The notes beneath the pieces are model-generated. The model was given only the letters and a program-made list of their open reading frames with translations, had not been told where the DNA came from and did not search any database. From assembly GCA_030682375.1 (NCBI GenBank), contig JAUXOL010000012.1, positions 1-64,000 of the forward strand: a stretch of DNA of 64,000 nucleotides, read 5' to 3'. Below are positions 50,262 through 59,398 of the stretch, one piece after another. The position numbers were made by a program, and so were the translations under genes. The stretch's first letter is position 1. Every line of letters starts with the position of its first letter. This DNA is from Gallionella sp. Lineage in GTDB: Bacteria > Pseudomonadota > Gammaproteobacteria > Burkholderiales > Gallionellaceae.

Positions 50262-50631
50262 AGCGATAGAGCGTTACCTCGCAGCGGTCGAGGCGGCTGT
50301 CGCCAGCTTGCCTGCCTATGCCGAGAATTACTCGGAAGAAATCCTTACCCCTGAGCGCGCCAACCTGCGCATCCGCCTGCGCTTTGATAACGGCGCGCTG
50401 CTGGAAATCAACGAAGCGCTCGTCGTTGCGAATGACGAACTGACCACATTGGGATACCGCTATCATCTTCAGCGAGCGAACAACGAACTGGTTTTTCGCT
50501 ACGACAATACGCCGCACTTTTCCAATCTGTCATCCTTCCCCCATCACAAACATCTGCACGACAAGGTTGTGGCCGCCAGCAAGCCAGATTTGCTGGAGGT
50601 GTTGCAGGAGGCAAGGGTTAGCGTTGTCTGA
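50248..50631 (+). CDS. TumE-like (DUF6516) toxin candidate
   Basis: The 127-residue product has the segment YRYHLQRANNELVFRYDN and FPHHKHLHDKVV, which I recognise as typical of the DUF6516/TumE toxin family. The family call is from memory. The start is a GTG inside the end of the upstream small gene, typical of a coupled toxin-antitoxin pair. The catalytic residues are not known to me. Confidence 0.65.
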   Translation: MSPHEAIERYLAAVEAAVASLPAYAENYSEEILTPERANLRIRLRFDNGALLEINEALVVANDELTTLGYRYHLQRANNELVFRYDNTPHFSNLSSFPHHKHLHDKVVAASKPDLLEVLQEARVSVV

Positions 50632-50793
50632 GCAGAAGCTGGGGAAGGCGTGGTCCCTGATTGTTCGCCCGATTGTTTATCCTGTGGTGCTGATTGGAAG
50701 CCGCGGCCCTGATTATTGTTCGTTAGCGGACAGAGTGATTGTTGGTCATTCATTACCCTTCAAGCCATGGTCAACAGCATGGTCGAAAAGGTT

Positions 50794-51393
50794 ATGGAGA
50801 TGAATGACAAGGCAGATAGCCGGGCAAAAGATTTTCCCATCGTGTGTGTCGGCGGATCGGCGGGCGGACTCGATGCCTATATTCGTTTGTTGGAAAATCT
50901 TCCGGCCGATATGGGTGTGGCGATCGTCATCGTGAATCACATCACCGAAATGCCTACCCACCTGCATGAAGTTCTTCCGCGCTTTTCAAGCATGCCGGTT
51001 ACGCTCATTACGGAACGTCTGGAAATAGAACCGGACTGCGTATTCATCATCCCCGAAAATCGCGACCTGCACGTCCTCGACGGAGAGTTCATGCTCAAGC
51101 CCATATCCAAGCCGCGCGGCTGGCCCGATGTCATCTCTGTCTTCCTGCGCTCACTCACCCGCTACTGGGACGGCAAACTGGTTGCCGTGATCGTCTCCGG
51201 CTACGATGGCGACGGGGCCGCGGCAATGTGCGGCATCAAACAAGTCGGCGGCATCACCATCGCGCAGAAACTCAGTACCGCAAAGCAACCGGACATGCCT
51301 GCAAGCGCAATCGAAAGCGGCTGCATCGACTTTATTTTGTCGCCGGAAGATATTGCAAAAGAGATCATACGGATTGCGCGGGTTGAAGCCTGA
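50794..51393 (+). CDS. Stand-alone CheB-type methylesterase domain
   Basis: CheB removes methyl groups from chemoreceptor glutamates. The 199-residue product is only the catalytic domain: S22 in GGSAGG, H49 in VNHI and D140 in GYDGDG form the triad. There is no receiver domain and no chemotaxis gene nearby. The start is uncertain: ATGs at 50767, 50794 and 50800 are all possible and none has a well-placed ribosome-binding site. It may act on a distant receptor or on another protein. Confidence 0.8.
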   Translation: MEMNDKADSRAKDFPIVCVGGSAGGLDAYIRLLENLPADMGVAIVIVNHITEMPTHLHEVLPRFSSMPVTLITERLEIEPDCVFIIPENRDLHVLDGEFMLKPISKPRGWPDVISVFLRSLTRYWDGKLVAVIVSGYDGDGAAAMCGIKQVGGITIAQKLSTAKQPDMPASAIESGCIDFILSPEDIAKEIIRIARVEA

Positions 51394-51525
51394 GTAATCA
51401 GCTCTTGCGGGCATGTCGGCAGTCTCTAGATCGCCTATTGACGGGCGCTTCCATGAAGCTTGGTTGTGAAACTAATGCGAACCCGACACTTTTAGCCGGG
51501 AGTGAGGGGGAAAAAGGAAATGCGA

Positions 51526-51588
51526 AGCTGACCCCTTTGGCTCAAGCTGACCCCTTTGGCTCAGACCCCTTTGGCTCACTTTGGCTCC
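51526..51588. repeat. Tandem direct repeats with TTTGGCTC core
   Basis: A 19-bp unit starting AGCTGACCCC and ending TTTGGCTCA is repeated perfectly at 51526-51544 and 51545-51563. A 15-bp version follows at 51564-51578 and a 10-bp version (CTTTGGCTCC) at 51579-51588. It lies just before the convergent end of the AT-rich HEPN-type gene. No protein is supported here; the short frame over it is made of the repeat. Confidence 0.75.
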
Positions 51589-51597
51589 TTTGATTTG

Positions 51598-53007
51598 TTA
51601 GCTGGAACCCGCCCCTAATAGGTTTTTAGCTTCGGCTGGGAACATTATCTCTGTCCAGTCAATCAACTCCTTGGGTGCGTGCGGGTTCAGTGCTTTGTCG
51701 AGCATCAGGAGAAGAGAGCGACGCATGATTTCTGAAAGGCGGTTAATGGTTTGTAATAGCTCCTCGGCATCATGTGGATCATTTACGTAGGATTTGCTGC
51801 CATGAACGACCTTGCTTCGCATTCCATATGCTTTTTTCATGAAGTTGAATAGCTCCTTCTGTTCTTCAGTTGTATCACCCAGTAACAAAGCTACGCGATG
51901 CGACAACCGAAATGTAAGTTCACTCTTGTCAGTATCTAAGAATATCGACTCGGCACTGATCATTAGGTCAATCAGTTTGTCATCCAATGAAGGTCTCGAC
52001 ATGGCCAGCGCATACCGCCTGATACCTATTGCCAAAAAATGCCTGGATTTCCGAACTCCCCCATAGACGATGGGCCAAAGGGTGAGCAGTTTCTGCTGGG
52101 AGTCGGGTGTGAATTCTTTGCTGGGTATTGCCCAAGCATTCACTACTGTATTTTTCTGAATTTGACGAGCTCCATCCATAGCGCTAACGGATTTTGTGAT
52201 GGATCCTAACGGGGTGATAGGGTTTTCCATAATCAGAGTTAGGATATCAAGCAGGGTGGTTTCGTCCACGCTGATTTGATTCCAAACGTCAGTGACTGAT
52301 TTCAAATTGCTTTGGGATTGCTCGGGGCTGGCTTCGCCAATAAGCTTCGGTAATGAAAAGTAACTGTATATGGCAGTCTGGGGTGGGTTGTGAATGAAGT
52401 CACTGCCGAAGAAGCTGCTGGTGATTATTCCATAATCCATCGACTCAATGACCTCTGCTTCCGACAGAGGGCCAATGACGAGATTGTCTGAAATGGCCAT
52501 TTTTTCTTTGATGGAAATGCCATATACAGGTGTGCATCTTACGTATGTGATTTCATTCGATGAGAACAACTTTTCATAAGTATCAACCAGATCATTGAAG
52601 CAATCTTCCGCGAGTTCGAAAGCATTGGTTTGCTTTAGGGAGTTGTGTGCAAACGAATTTAGGAAGCCATTCAAATCAATTCTTCTGGAGCCTGAAGCAC
52701 TTCCGACAAGAGTATCCATATGTTTCCCCCAAACGGGATCGGAGCGAACTGTATCAGCTGCCTGCCGAAAAGAGGGCATTGCTTGTATGGCGTTTTCGTT
52801 ACGGTGAAATAGTAGCCAGTATTCGGGCTTATTTATCTGGTGACGAGCATAGACATGCTCCTGATTGGCATCCCTCTGCCAGACACTCTGCTGAAGATAT
52901 GCTACCCGAGCACCCTCTTGAATGGCTTTCTCAATAATTTTCAATGTATCAATGGTTTGAGATCGCAGTAAGGTATGTAAATTTGGATTTCTTTGCGCTA
53001 ATGACAT
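51598..53007 (-). CDS. HEPN-domain protein (ApeA-like type), accessory gene
   Basis: The 469-residue product is clearly more AT-rich than its neighbours. It has a long N-terminal region without recognised domains. Its C-terminal helical region has RSKVVH at 397-402, an Rx4H motif of HEPN ribonucleases, within MRSKVVHGSKSYVNDPHDA. Some HEPN proteins of this type serve in phage defence. Base composition and the flanking repeats suggest horizontal acquisition. A defence role is an inference. Confidence 0.7.
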   Translation of the reverse strand: MSLAQRNPNLHTLLRSQTIDTLKIIEKAIQEGARVAYLQQSVWQRDANQEHVYARHQINKPEYWLLFHRNENAIQAMPSFRQAADTVRSDPVWGKHMDTLVGSASGSRRIDLNGFLNSFAHNSLKQTNAFELAEDCFNDLVDTYEKLFSSNEITYVRCTPVYGISIKEKMAISDNLVIGPLSEAEVIESMDYGIITSSFFGSDFIHNPPQTAIYSYFSLPKLIGEASPEQSQSNLKSVTDVWNQISVDETTLLDILTLIMENPITPLGSITKSVSAMDGARQIQKNTVVNAWAIPSKEFTPDSQQKLLTLWPIVYGGVRKSRHFLAIGIRRYALAMSRPSLDDKLIDLMISAESIFLDTDKSELTFRLSHRVALLLGDTTEEQKELFNFMKKAYGMRSKVVHGSKSYVNDPHDAEELLQTINRLSEIMRRSLLLMLDKALNPHAPKELIDWTEIMFPAEAKNLLGAGSS

Positions 53008-53043
53008 CTTTCGCTTTCTCGAATCAAAGGGGGCAGCTTCGCA

Positions 53044-53337
53044 TTACTTGCGTTGCTTCCATACCGCCGGATTGCGCGCACTGTGGAACACGGCCAGTAC
53101 GACGATCTTCCGGTCGCGTTCGCGAAAATAGATGCAGTAGGGGAAGCGTCTGGCGACGGCTTTGCGCACGTCGCGATACAGCATGGGGAATTGCTCCGGG
53201 TTGCCAGCGATGCGCTGGATGAGCAGATGAATCTCGGCAAGAAATTCCAGGCCCAGGCCGGGGCGCTCTTTCTCATACCAGTCGCCGGCCTCGTCGAATT
53301 CAAGGCGGGCCTGTTTGCGAAAGACGACCTGGCGCAT
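53044..53337 (-). CDS. RelE/ParE-type toxin
   Basis: The 97-residue product starts MRQVVFRKQARLEFDEAGDW and has the ParE-type core (QRIAGNPEQFPMLY, RRFPYCIYF, VLAVFHSARNP). ParE toxins act on gyrase and RelE toxins cut mRNA; this one is closer to ParE. Its ATG overlaps the antitoxin stop codon (TAATG). A longer frame upstream is not used. Confidence 0.9.
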   Translation of the reverse strand: MRQVVFRKQARLEFDEAGDWYEKERPGLGLEFLAEIHLLIQRIAGNPEQFPMLYRDVRKAVARRFPYCIYFRERDRKIVVLAVFHSARNPAVWKQRK

Positions 53338-53567
53338 TAGCGCTGCCAGCGGGATTGGGCTTCGGCTTTGATGGTTTCCCACGCAATGGTGTCGTGGGGA
53401 GATGCTTCATCCTCGGCAAGACGGCGATCCAGTTCCGCCTGTTCCGATGAGGAGGGAGGAAGCAGGCCGGCTTCGATGGCTACCGAATCCCAGATGTCTT
53501 TCACCAGGGCGATGCGGTCTTCGACACTCATGCTGTCTATGCCCAATGCGTGTAGTGCTTGTCCCAT
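53337..53567 (-). CDS. Addiction module antitoxin (PF09720 type)
   Basis: The 76-residue product starts MGQALHALGIDSMSVEDRIA. It has the helical N-terminal segment ERIALVKDIWDSV-like (DRIALVKDIWDSVA) and an acidic C-terminal half, as in the PF09720 antitoxin family paired with ParE toxins. A strong AAGGAG lies upstream. It is followed by the toxin with one shared base. Confidence 0.9.
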   Translation of the reverse strand: MGQALHALGIDSMSVEDRIALVKDIWDSVAIEAGLLPPSSSEQAELDRRLAEDEASPHDTIAWETIKAEAQSRWQR

Positions 53568-53590
53568 GATGATCTCCTTTGCGGCCTATG

Positions 53591-56323
53591 CTACACCAGC
53601 TTCTTCAACTGATAAATCTTCTCCAGCGCATCCCTCGGACTCAGATCGTCGGGCTGCAACTCTCGTAGCGCGGCGACCAGCGGGTGCTCTTCCGGCTCCG
53701 GTGCTGCATACGGCGGCGGGGCGGCGAACAGGTCGCCTTGCGGGTTTTGCGCGGCGCTTTGTTGTTCCAGTCTCACCAGTTGTTTCTTCGCGCTGCGGAT
53801 GACGCTGTTCGGCACGCCGGCGAGGGCGGCGACCTGCAGGCCATAGCTCTGGCTGGCTGCACCCTCGTTGACGCTGTGCAGGAACACGATGCTGTGCTGG
53901 TGCTCGACGGCGGCAAGGTGCACGTTGGCGAGTTGGGCGAATTCTTCGGCGAGTCTGGTCAGCTCGAAGTAGTGGGTGGCGAACAGCGTGTAGCTGCGGT
54001 TGTTCTCCAGCAGATGGCGCGCGATCGCGTAGGCGAGTGCCAGGCCGTCGAAGGTGCTGGTGCCGCGGCCGATCTCGTCGACCAGCACCAGACTTTTTTC
54101 CGTCGCGTTGTGCAGGATGTTGGCGGCCTCGGTCATTTCGACCATGAAGGTGGAGCGTCCGCTGGCGAGGTCGTCTGATGCGCCGATGCGGGTGAATATC
54201 TGGTCGATCTCGCCGAGCTTGGCTTCCTGCGCGGGGACGAAGCAGCCGACGTGGGCGAGCAGCGCGATGATCGCGACCTGGCGCATGTAGGTGGATTTAC
54301 CGCCCATGTTCGGGCCGGTGATCAGCAGCATGCGGCGGCTGTCTGCAAGATGGGTGTCGTTCGGCGTGAACTGCTCCACTTGCGCCTCGACCACGGGATG
54401 GCGGCCCTTGGTGATGTTGATCTGTGCGTCGTCGCTGAACTGCGGTGCGCTGAAGTTCAGCGTCGCGGCGCGTTCGGCGAAGGTGGCGAGCACGTCGAGT
54501 TCGGCGATGGCGGCGGCGATGCGTTGCAGTTGCGGGATGCTAGGCGCGAGGCTGTCCAGCAGCTGGTCGTACAGGTATTTTTCGCGCGCCAAGGCGCGGT
54601 CGTTCGCGGACAGCGCCTTGTCTTCGAAGGCCTTGAGTTCCGGCGTGATGTAGCGCTCGACGTTCTTCAGTGTCTGGCGGCGGCGGTAGTCGTCCGGCAC
54701 CTTGTCCGCATTGGCGACGCTGACCTCGATGTAGAAACCGTGTACGCGGTTGTATTCGACCTTGAGCTTGTCGATGCCGGTGCGCGCTCGCTCGCGCGCT
54801 TCGAGCGCGAGCAGGAAGTCGCCGCAGTTGGTCTGGATGCCGCGCAACTCGTCCAGCTCGGCGTCGTAGCCGTCGGCGATCACGCCACCTTCGCGGAGGA
54901 CGGAGGAGGGCTCGGGCTTCAAGGTCTTCTGCAGCAATTCGACCAACTCAATCCCCGTTCGTGCTGAGCCTGTCGAAGCATGAATGGGCGTGCTGGCCGG
55001 GTGTGTGTTTGAGGGTTCGCCGGCGCTTTGCGACGATCCTTCGACATAACCAGCGACTTGGCCATCGTCTTTTGATGGCCTAGTCGAATGGCTAGTAGTT
55101 CCATCAAGCTCAGGACGAACGGTTTGTTGGTGTGCTGGGAGACTGAGCGCATCGGCCAGTTGCCGGATCAGCGGCGCATCGCACCCGGCCAGCGTCGCGT
55201 GCAGTTGCGGCAGGGTCAGCAGCGTGTCGCGCAGGCCGGAGAGGTCGCGCGGGCGAGCGGACTTCAGCGCGATGCGGGCAGTGATGCGTTCGACGTCTAC
55301 GCTGGGCTTGAGTTGCTCGTGGACCTTGCGGTGCAGGTCGCCGAGTGCGTCCACCGCATCCAGCCGCGCGCGCAAAATATTTCTGTCCCGCAGCGGATGG
55401 TGCAGCCAGTTCGCCAGCTGGCGGCTGCCCATGTTGGTGGCGCAGGTGTCGAGCAGCGACAGCAGCGTCGGCGCGGGCTCGCCGCGCAGCGTCTGGGTGA
55501 TCTCCAGGTTGCGCCGCGTGCTGGCGTCCATGCGCACGTAGCGGTCGGCGCTGTAGATCTGCATGCCGCGGATATGACTGATGGCTTGGCCTTGCGTGAG
55601 CCTGGCGTAGCCGAGCAACGCGCCCGCGGCCTCGATGCCCGCGGTGAAATCGTCGCAGCCGAAGCCGGCGAGATCGATGGTCGCGAACTGCTGGCACAGC
55701 GCGCGGCGCGCGGTCTCCAGTTCGAAGTGCCACTCCGGCAGCGACTTCAGCGCGACACGGCCCGCGATCTGCGGCGCGCTGTCTTCGGCGTGCAGGATCT
55801 CGGAAGGTTGCAGGCGTTCCAGTTCGGCGGCGAGGTTCTCGGGCGCGGTCTCGCATACGAAGAATTGTCCCGATGCAAGGTTCAGCCAGGCCAGCCCAAG
55901 CTTGCCGCGACGCACGTGCAGCGCCAGCAGCAGGCTGTCGCGCTTTTCTTCGAGCAAGGCGGAGTCGGTGACTGTGCCGGGTGTGACGATGCGCACCACC
56001 TTGCGCTCGACTGGGCCCTTGCTGGTAGCCGGGTCGCCGATCTGTTCGCAGATCGCGACCGACTCGCCCATCTTCACCAGCCTTGCCAAGTATTGCTCGG
56101 CGGCGTGATAGGGCACGCCCGCCATCTTGATCGGGTTGCCGTTGGATGCGCCGCGCTGGGTCAGCGTGATGTCGAGCAGTTTGGCAACGCGCACCGCGTC
56201 GTCGTGGAACAGCTCGTAGAAATCGCCCATGCGGTAGAACAGCAGCTTGTCCTGATGGTCGGCCTTCAGCCGCAGGTACTGCTGCATCATCGGCGTGTGT
56301 TTTTCGAGTGTCTGGTCGTTCAT
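53591..56323 (-). CDS. mutS: DNA mismatch repair protein MutS (in-frame repeat insertion)
   Basis: MutS finds mismatches and starts repair. The 910-residue product is about 55 residues longer than usual (E. coli 853). It has the N-terminal mismatch-binding [11 protein letters not shown] (Phe-x-Glu), the core and lever, and the ATPase with Walker [10 protein letters not shown] and [12 protein letters not shown]. The extra length is a run of about 56 residues near 401-456, encoded by a 168-bp repeat element (54955-55122). The ATG overlaps the ABC permease stop (ATGA), and no strong ribosome-binding site is seen. Confidence 0.95.
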   Translation of the reverse strand: MNDQTLEKHTPMMQQYLRLKADHQDKLLFYRMGDFYELFHDDAVRVAKLLDITLTQRGASNGNPIKMAGVPYHAAEQYLARLVKMGESVAICEQIGDPATSKGPVERKVVRIVTPGTVTDSALLEEKRDSLLLALHVRRGKLGLAWLNLASGQFFVCETAPENLAAELERLQPSEILHAEDSAPQIAGRVALKSLPEWHFELETARRALCQQFATIDLAGFGCDDFTAGIEAAGALLGYARLTQGQAISHIRGMQIYSADRYVRMDASTRRNLEITQTLRGEPAPTLLSLLDTCATNMGSRQLANWLHHPLRDRNILRARLDAVDALGDLHRKVHEQLKPSVDVERITARIALKSARPRDLSGLRDTLLTLPQLHATLAGCDAPLIRQLADALSLPAHQQTVRPELDGTTSHSTRPSKDDGQVAGYVEGSSQSAGEPSNTHPASTPIHASTGSARTGIELVELLQKTLKPEPSSVLREGGVIADGYDAELDELRGIQTNCGDFLLALEARERARTGIDKLKVEYNRVHGFYIEVSVANADKVPDDYRRRQTLKNVERYITPELKAFEDKALSANDRALAREKYLYDQLLDSLAPSIPQLQRIAAAIAELDVLATFAERAATLNFSAPQFSDDAQINITKGRHPVVEAQVEQFTPNDTHLADSRRMLLITGPNMGGKSTYMRQVAIIALLAHVGCFVPAQEAKLGEIDQIFTRIGASDDLASGRSTFMVEMTEAANILHNATEKSLVLVDEIGRGTSTFDGLALAYAIARHLLENNRSYTLFATHYFELTRLAEEFAQLANVHLAAVEHQHSIVFLHSVNEGAASQSYGLQVAALAGVPNSVIRSAKKQLVRLEQQSAAQNPQGDLFAAPPPYAAPEPEEHPLVAALRELQPDDLSPRDALEKIYQLKKLV
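54955..55122 (-). mobile_element. 168-bp MITE-like repeat inserted in frame within mutS
   Basis: The ends CCGTTCGTGCTGAGC (54955-54969) and GCTCAGGACGAACGG (55108-55122) are inverted repeats, 14 of 15 matching. Length is 168 bp, exactly 56 codons, so the mutS frame is kept. The right half contains a hairpin (GACTTGGCCATC 55055-55066 with GATGGCCTAGTC 55074-55085). Ends of this type (GTTCGTG then TGAGC) recur as intergenic repeats in many proteobacteria. No transposase is encoded, so it is non-autonomous. Confidence 0.8.
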
Positions 56324-57618
56324 GGTTGTTCGTTGTTGCGCAGCCGCCAGCGTACGAGTCCGAGCGCGATGGCGGCGTGGACGGCCATTACCGGTACGCT
56401 GCTCCAGGATTCATAGGTGGCTTCGAAGGGAAGGAAGAAGAAGCGCACTGTACTCAGTCCGGCGACTTCGGCGAGGAAGGGCAGCAGCATGTTCAGCACC
56501 AGCAGGTACAGCATGGTCGCGCCGACCGCGCGTTTGCCGTTGGGCGCGAAGGAGAAGAACAGCAGGATGCAGGCGTCGCGCAGCAGCATCAGCGCGATGG
56601 TGAACGCATATTGCGGTTGCAGCATGTTCACCGGGCTGAATTCATTCTGCGGGCCGGACGAGGTCAGCATCGCCAGCAGCGCGAACGCGAAGCTCAGTGC
56701 CAGTGTGGTCGGCCACACCGGCAGGTGTTCCAGCCAGCCTCGGCTGTCGCCGCGTTGTTGCAGCAAACGTAGTTTGCGCCAGCGCAGCAGCGTGTTGGGT
56801 TCGGTGAATAGCGCGGCATAGGTCATCGCGACCGAGACGAACAGGCCGATCAGCCACAGCGAGTTATCGCCACGCGCGAAGCCGGCGAGATAGACGGCCA
56901 GCAGGCAGGCGAACGCGGGCCATGCCCAGGGGCGGGTGCGCACCTGCAAGGCGTTGCAGACCACGCGCCATGCGGCGAAGGTGGCGCAGGCGGCGAACAG
57001 CAGTGCGGTGTCCAGCCAGAACAGCGCATGGCTTATCTCCATGCCCCACCAGTGCACCGGCTTCTGGTCGCCGAGGGAGAACGCGGGCATGAACATGAAC
57101 ACCAGGATGATCGCCAGCCAGCCCATGCCGCCGCGCTGGATCACGCGCGACTCGAACTGGCTGGTGTGCAGGTTCAGCGCGATCAGCGCGGCATGCAACA
57201 TCACGCCGACCGCGCACAGCGAGATCGCGTTCGCGAGCACGTCGGGTTTGCCCGCGGCGAAGCCCGCGGTGGCGACGACCACGAGGCACATCGCGCCGCC
57301 GTACCAGTTGAATGAGGTGGCGCCGAACAGCTTGCCCCAGGTCATCGTCCACGGTGAGAGCGCGCTCATGCGCTGCTGGTCCCAGGTCTTGTCGCGCAAC
57401 TCGTCGACGATGGCGGCATTCGCGTTGCGCGCGCCCCACAGCCAGACGATGAAGATGAATAGCATGATCGCCGCCCCGTACAGTCTCTCCGCGACATTGT
57501 CCTGCGGGTCGGCGAGAGCGGCGGCGAGGAAGGTGAGGCCCAGCAGCGCGGGCATGGCCGCGAGCCGGTGCGTGGAAAACGACAGCCACAGGTTGCGCTT
57601 GAATTCCGGGTTGCTCAT
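56320..57618 (-). CDS. ABC transporter membrane protein
   Basis: The 432-residue product has about ten hydrophobic segments and a short cytoplasmic N-terminus ([15 protein letters not shown]). It overlaps the ATPase gene by four bases upstream and mutS by four bases downstream. It is the membrane partner of the ATPase at 57615. The layout (ATPase then a single large permease) fits an exporter of the ABC-2 type. The substrate is unknown. Confidence 0.8.
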   Translation of the reverse strand: MSNPEFKRNLWLSFSTHRLAAMPALLGLTFLAAALADPQDNVAERLYGAAIMLFIFIVWLWGARNANAAIVDELRDKTWDQQRMSALSPWTMTWGKLFGATSFNWYGGAMCLVVVATAGFAAGKPDVLANAISLCAVGVMLHAALIALNLHTSQFESRVIQRGGMGWLAIILVFMFMPAFSLGDQKPVHWWGMEISHALFWLDTALLFAACATFAAWRVVCNALQVRTRPWAWPAFACLLAVYLAGFARGDNSLWLIGLFVSVAMTYAALFTEPNTLLRWRKLRLLQQRGDSRGWLEHLPVWPTTLALSFAFALLAMLTSSGPQNEFSPVNMLQPQYAFTIALMLLRDACILLFFSFAPNGKRAVGATMLYLLVLNMLLPFLAEVAGLSTVRFFFLPFEATYESWSSVPVMAVHAAIALGLVRWRLRNNEQP

Positions 57619-58547
57619 TGCTTGCCCTCCAGATGCGCCGCGACCGAGCGCAGATAGGACTGCTGCAGGTTCTCCTTGTGCGCAGCGAGGCTGCTGACTG
57701 TGTAGCCTTCATGCACCAGCGCCTTCAGCAATGCGGCCTGTGCGTGCAGGTCGCCGCGGAAGTCGAATTCGGCATGGCATGCATCCGCTTCCTTCAGCAC
57801 GACCTGCGCATGGGCCTTGAGCCATTCCGGCAGGCGCGCGTCCGGCTGTGCGAGAGCCAGATGCAGCATGCGATGCTCGTCCGCTGCATGTGGGGATTTC
57901 AGCGTGCGGTTCTCCAGCATGCGGCCGTCGCGCAGCGCCAGCATGTGGGTGGAATATTCGTCGAGTTCGGCGAGGATGTGCGAGGACACCAGCAGCGTCA
58001 TGCCATCCGCCTGCAACTGGCGGAACAGCGCGGCCAGGCTGGCGCGTGCTTCCGGGTCGAGTCCGGAGGCGGGCTCGTCCAGCAGCAATACTTTCGGCTG
58101 GTGGATGATGGCCTGGCCGATGGCGACGCGCTGGCGCTGGCCGCGCGACAGGTTGCCGCTCAACTGGTGCAGTTTGTCCGTGAGGTCCAGCCGTTCGGCG
58201 GTGCGCGCGATTGCGTCGGGGATGTCGTCGTCAGGCAAACCCTGCGCCGCGGCGGCGTACTCCAGGCAGCGCGCGACGGAAAGGTCTTGATACAAGCCGA
58301 AGAAATCGGACAGGTAGCCCATGATGCGATGCACTTCGCGCGGCTGTTCGATCACATCCATGCCGTCCACGACGATGCGGCCTTCGAGCGGCGTCTCCAG
58401 TCCGGCGATGCAGCGCATCAGCGTGGTCTTGCCCGCGCCGTTGGGGCCGACCAGCGCGGTGACGCTGCCGCTGGCGACGGTGAGGGTCACATCGTTCAGT
58501 GCGCGATGTCCGGGGTAGTCGAAGGTGAGTCCGCCGATCTCGATCAT
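57615..58547 (-). CDS. ABC transporter ATP-binding protein
   Basis: The 310-residue product has Walker A GPNGAGKTT (about 34-42), a signature LSRGQRQR (about 134-141), Walker B VLLLDEPASGLD (about 153-164) and the H-loop in SSHI. A C-terminal extension (about 215-310) resembles those of ABC-2 export ATPases. It is the first gene of ATPase-permease-mutS on the minus strand. Confidence 0.93.
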   Translation of the reverse strand: MIEIGGLTFDYPGHRALNDVTLTVASGSVTALVGPNGAGKTTLMRCIAGLETPLEGRIVVDGMDVIEQPREVHRIMGYLSDFFGLYQDLSVARCLEYAAAAQGLPDDDIPDAIARTAERLDLTDKLHQLSGNLSRGQRQRVAIGQAIIHQPKVLLLDEPASGLDPEARASLAALFRQLQADGMTLLVSSHILAELDEYSTHMLALRDGRMLENRTLKSPHAADEHRMLHLALAQPDARLPEWLKAHAQVVLKEADACHAEFDFRGDLHAQAALLKALVHEGYTVSSLAAHKENLQQSYLRSVAAHLEGKQ

Positions 58548-58656
58548 GTCTAAAAATCCAAATTTCGTCGCAATACTGCGTTGCTCACAAAAAATTACTC
58601 CTTACATATTCCGTATATGCCGCGTCGCAATTTTTTGCTCGCGCCTTGTCTTGCTT

Positions 58657-58711
58657 ATAACCAGCCACTTGCCAGCTTGCTGGCTTAGTGGATTGGCTAG
58701 TAGCTCCATCA
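58657..58711 (-). repeat. Second copy of the mutS-type hairpin repeat
   Basis: ATAACCAGC (58657-58665) and GGCTAGTAGCTCCATCA (58695-58711) match the right half of the mutS element almost exactly. Between them the hairpin arms differ in sequence but still pair (CCACTTGCCAGC 58665-58676 with GCTGGCTTAGTGG 58679-58691), so base pairing is conserved by covariation. It fills the gap between DUF47 and the ABC ATPase genes. The outer ends of the mutS element were not found here. Confidence 0.75.
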
Positions 58712-58744
58712 GAACTTTGAATTTTTCCGGTGTCCGTATGCAGA

Positions 58745-59386
58745 TCAGCTGATCTTGACCACGATGTCGTGCAGCGTGTTCGCGCATTGCGCCATGTGCT
58801 GCGCCGCATTGGTCAAGTGGCGGTAGATCTCGCGGCGCTTGAACATGTTCACGTAATCGTCGCCCTCGAACAGCGTGGACAGCGCGATGCGGTATTGCTT
58901 CTCGGCATGGCGCTCGGCCTTGCGTGCGGCATCGGCATATTGCGCGGCATCGGCGGGCTTGCTGCCCAGCAGGGCGTAGCCTTTGGCCAGCGCATCGACG
59001 CCGTCCTTGATGTGGCACGCGATGTCGCGAGTGAACGCATCCGGCTCGACGCCCAGCACGTCCATCTCGTGCACCGTGGTCTTGCAGTACATCACGATGT
59101 CGTCCAGCGCCATGATCGCGCGGTAGATGTCCTCGCGGTCTATGGGTGTGGAGAACGCCTCGTTGAGCTCGTGCAGGTTGCGCACCTTGATGACGTCGGC
59201 CGCGTGCACGTCCAGCTTCAGCGCATCGGCGACCGCAGGGCCGTCGTGTTCCATGTATTCGACCAGCAGGTTCACGGTACGCGCGACCTGGATGTTCTGC
59301 TCGGTCAGCATGTGGAAGAAATCGGGCATCTTGGGGAAGACCCGGTCCAGGATGATTGCGAGCATGGTTTTGGATGCGGCTGTCAT
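58745..59386 (-). CDS. DUF47 PhoU-like protein, Pit accessory factor
   Basis: DUF47 proteins are PhoU-like helical proteins usually encoded beside Pit phosphate transporters and thought to modulate them. The 213-residue product is all helical, with EYMEHDGPAVADALK and a C-terminal AEKQYRIALSTLF stretch. It lies 12 nt after the Pit gene with a GAGGAG ribosome-binding site. Confidence 0.9.
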   Translation of the reverse strand: MTAASKTMLAIILDRVFPKMPDFFHMLTEQNIQVARTVNLLVEYMEHDGPAVADALKLDVHAADVIKVRNLHELNEAFSTPIDREDIYRAIMALDDIVMYCKTTVHEMDVLGVEPDAFTRDIACHIKDGVDALAKGYALLGSKPADAAQYADAARKAERHAEKQYRIALSTLFEGDDYVNMFKRREIYRHLTNAAQHMAQCANTLHDIVVKIS

Positions 59387-59398
59387 GGCAGGTTCTCC

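Noticed and set aside
51405-51593. Short open frame over the tandem repeats
   Set aside because: Its second half is only the repeat read through; no ribosome-binding site or family.
55088-56416. 442-residue open frame on the plus strand
   Set aside because: Antisense to mutS and lacks any recognised motif.
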